This document shows, piece by piece, positions 63,983 through 64,000 of a stretch of DNA of 64,000 nucleotides. Positions within the stretch are counted from its first letter, which is position 1. Every line of letters begins with the position of its first letter. A program made the position numbers and the translations under genes. Source of the stretch: Oscarella lobularis (taxonomy: Eukaryota; Porifera; Homoscleromorpha; Homosclerophorida; Oscarellidae); assembly GCF_947507565.1 (NCBI RefSeq), contig NC_089185.1, positions 1,922,001 through 1,986,000 on the forward strand, read 5' to 3'. The notes under the pieces were generated by a model. It saw nothing but the letters and a program-made list of their open reading frames with translations. It did no database searches and was not told the DNA's origin.

Positions 63983-64000
63983 GATCTTCGTCCTGAGCAG

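Noticed and set aside
1-64000. tRNA or rRNA genes
   Set aside because: No A-box/B-box pair with a foldable cloverleaf and no conserved rRNA core was noticed by eye; a tRNAscan run would be decisive.

Overview
This is eukaryotic, animal-type genomic DNA. Genes are interrupted by very short GT-AG introns (46-67 nt where both ends can be read). There are no bacterial-style operons, and I see no rRNA or tRNA gene. Short introns, a '(D)TTPPxLxSFDL' adhesin-type repeat, HECT-like and HIRAN fragments, and a wide mix of DNA transposons suggest a compact early-branching metazoan, most likely a sponge. That is inference; no gene identifies the species. Almost nothing here is ordinary single-copy gene. 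The window is a graveyard and nursery of mobile elements, many nested in each other or in host-like exons.

Layout. 0-4.1 kb: the 3' part of an autonomous Helitron (Pif1-type helicase, spliced RPA-like protein, terminal hairpin and CTAG end). 4.7-6.4 kb: a duplication and two TA-flanked palindromic or TIR MITEs. 6.9-9.2 kb: decayed Mutator-like and probable piggyBac-like transposases. 9.4-10 kb: first copy of a module belonging to an apparently undescribed two-gene transposon. 10.4-13 kb: an adhesin fragment, a MULE relic and UBX-like exons. 15.7-19.9 kb: a small gene whose third exon is split by a complete 3.74 kb IS630/Tc1-mariner-like element carrying a HIRAN exon and a nested hAT-like MITE. 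20-22 kb: a pogo relic and minisatellites. 23.2-26.6 kb: a HECT-like (G2E3-type) pseudogene whose intron holds an apparently intact pogo element with perfect 37-bp TIRs. 26.8-29.4 kb: Ty3/gypsy LTR and gag relic, a Crypton/ZMYM-like fragment and an unknown ORF.

31.04-39.00 kb holds the most interesting feature: a TIR element with a perfect 9-bp target duplication. It encodes two convergent genes, gene A (EEIDYVVP module plus HIRAN domain) and gene B (large VTDGEFNSLR-type protein), and gene A is itself interrupted by an intact hAT. Partial copies at 9.4 kb and 44.4-45.55 kb keep the same TIR-to-exon spacing of about 320 bp.

40-44 kb: a tandem Helitron-derived array with one true 3' end, then a PIF/Harbinger pair (intact nuclease core, decayed Myb-like partner). 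44.4-47.9 kb: relics of the two-gene element, a gypsy protease region and an integrase-core protein. 49-53.3 kb: a DDE relic and a TIR-bounded but frameshifted Tigger element. 53.5-55.7 kb: fragments. 57.1-59.35 kb: a Helitron with a second intact RPA gene and no visible helicase, whose 3' end lies inside a DUF6589-like gene. 62.8-64 kb: a second DUF6589-like gene running off the window.

The genes do not form a pathway. They work as separate transposition modules: Helitron helicase with RPA, Harbinger nuclease with Myb-like protein, and single transposases with their TIRs.
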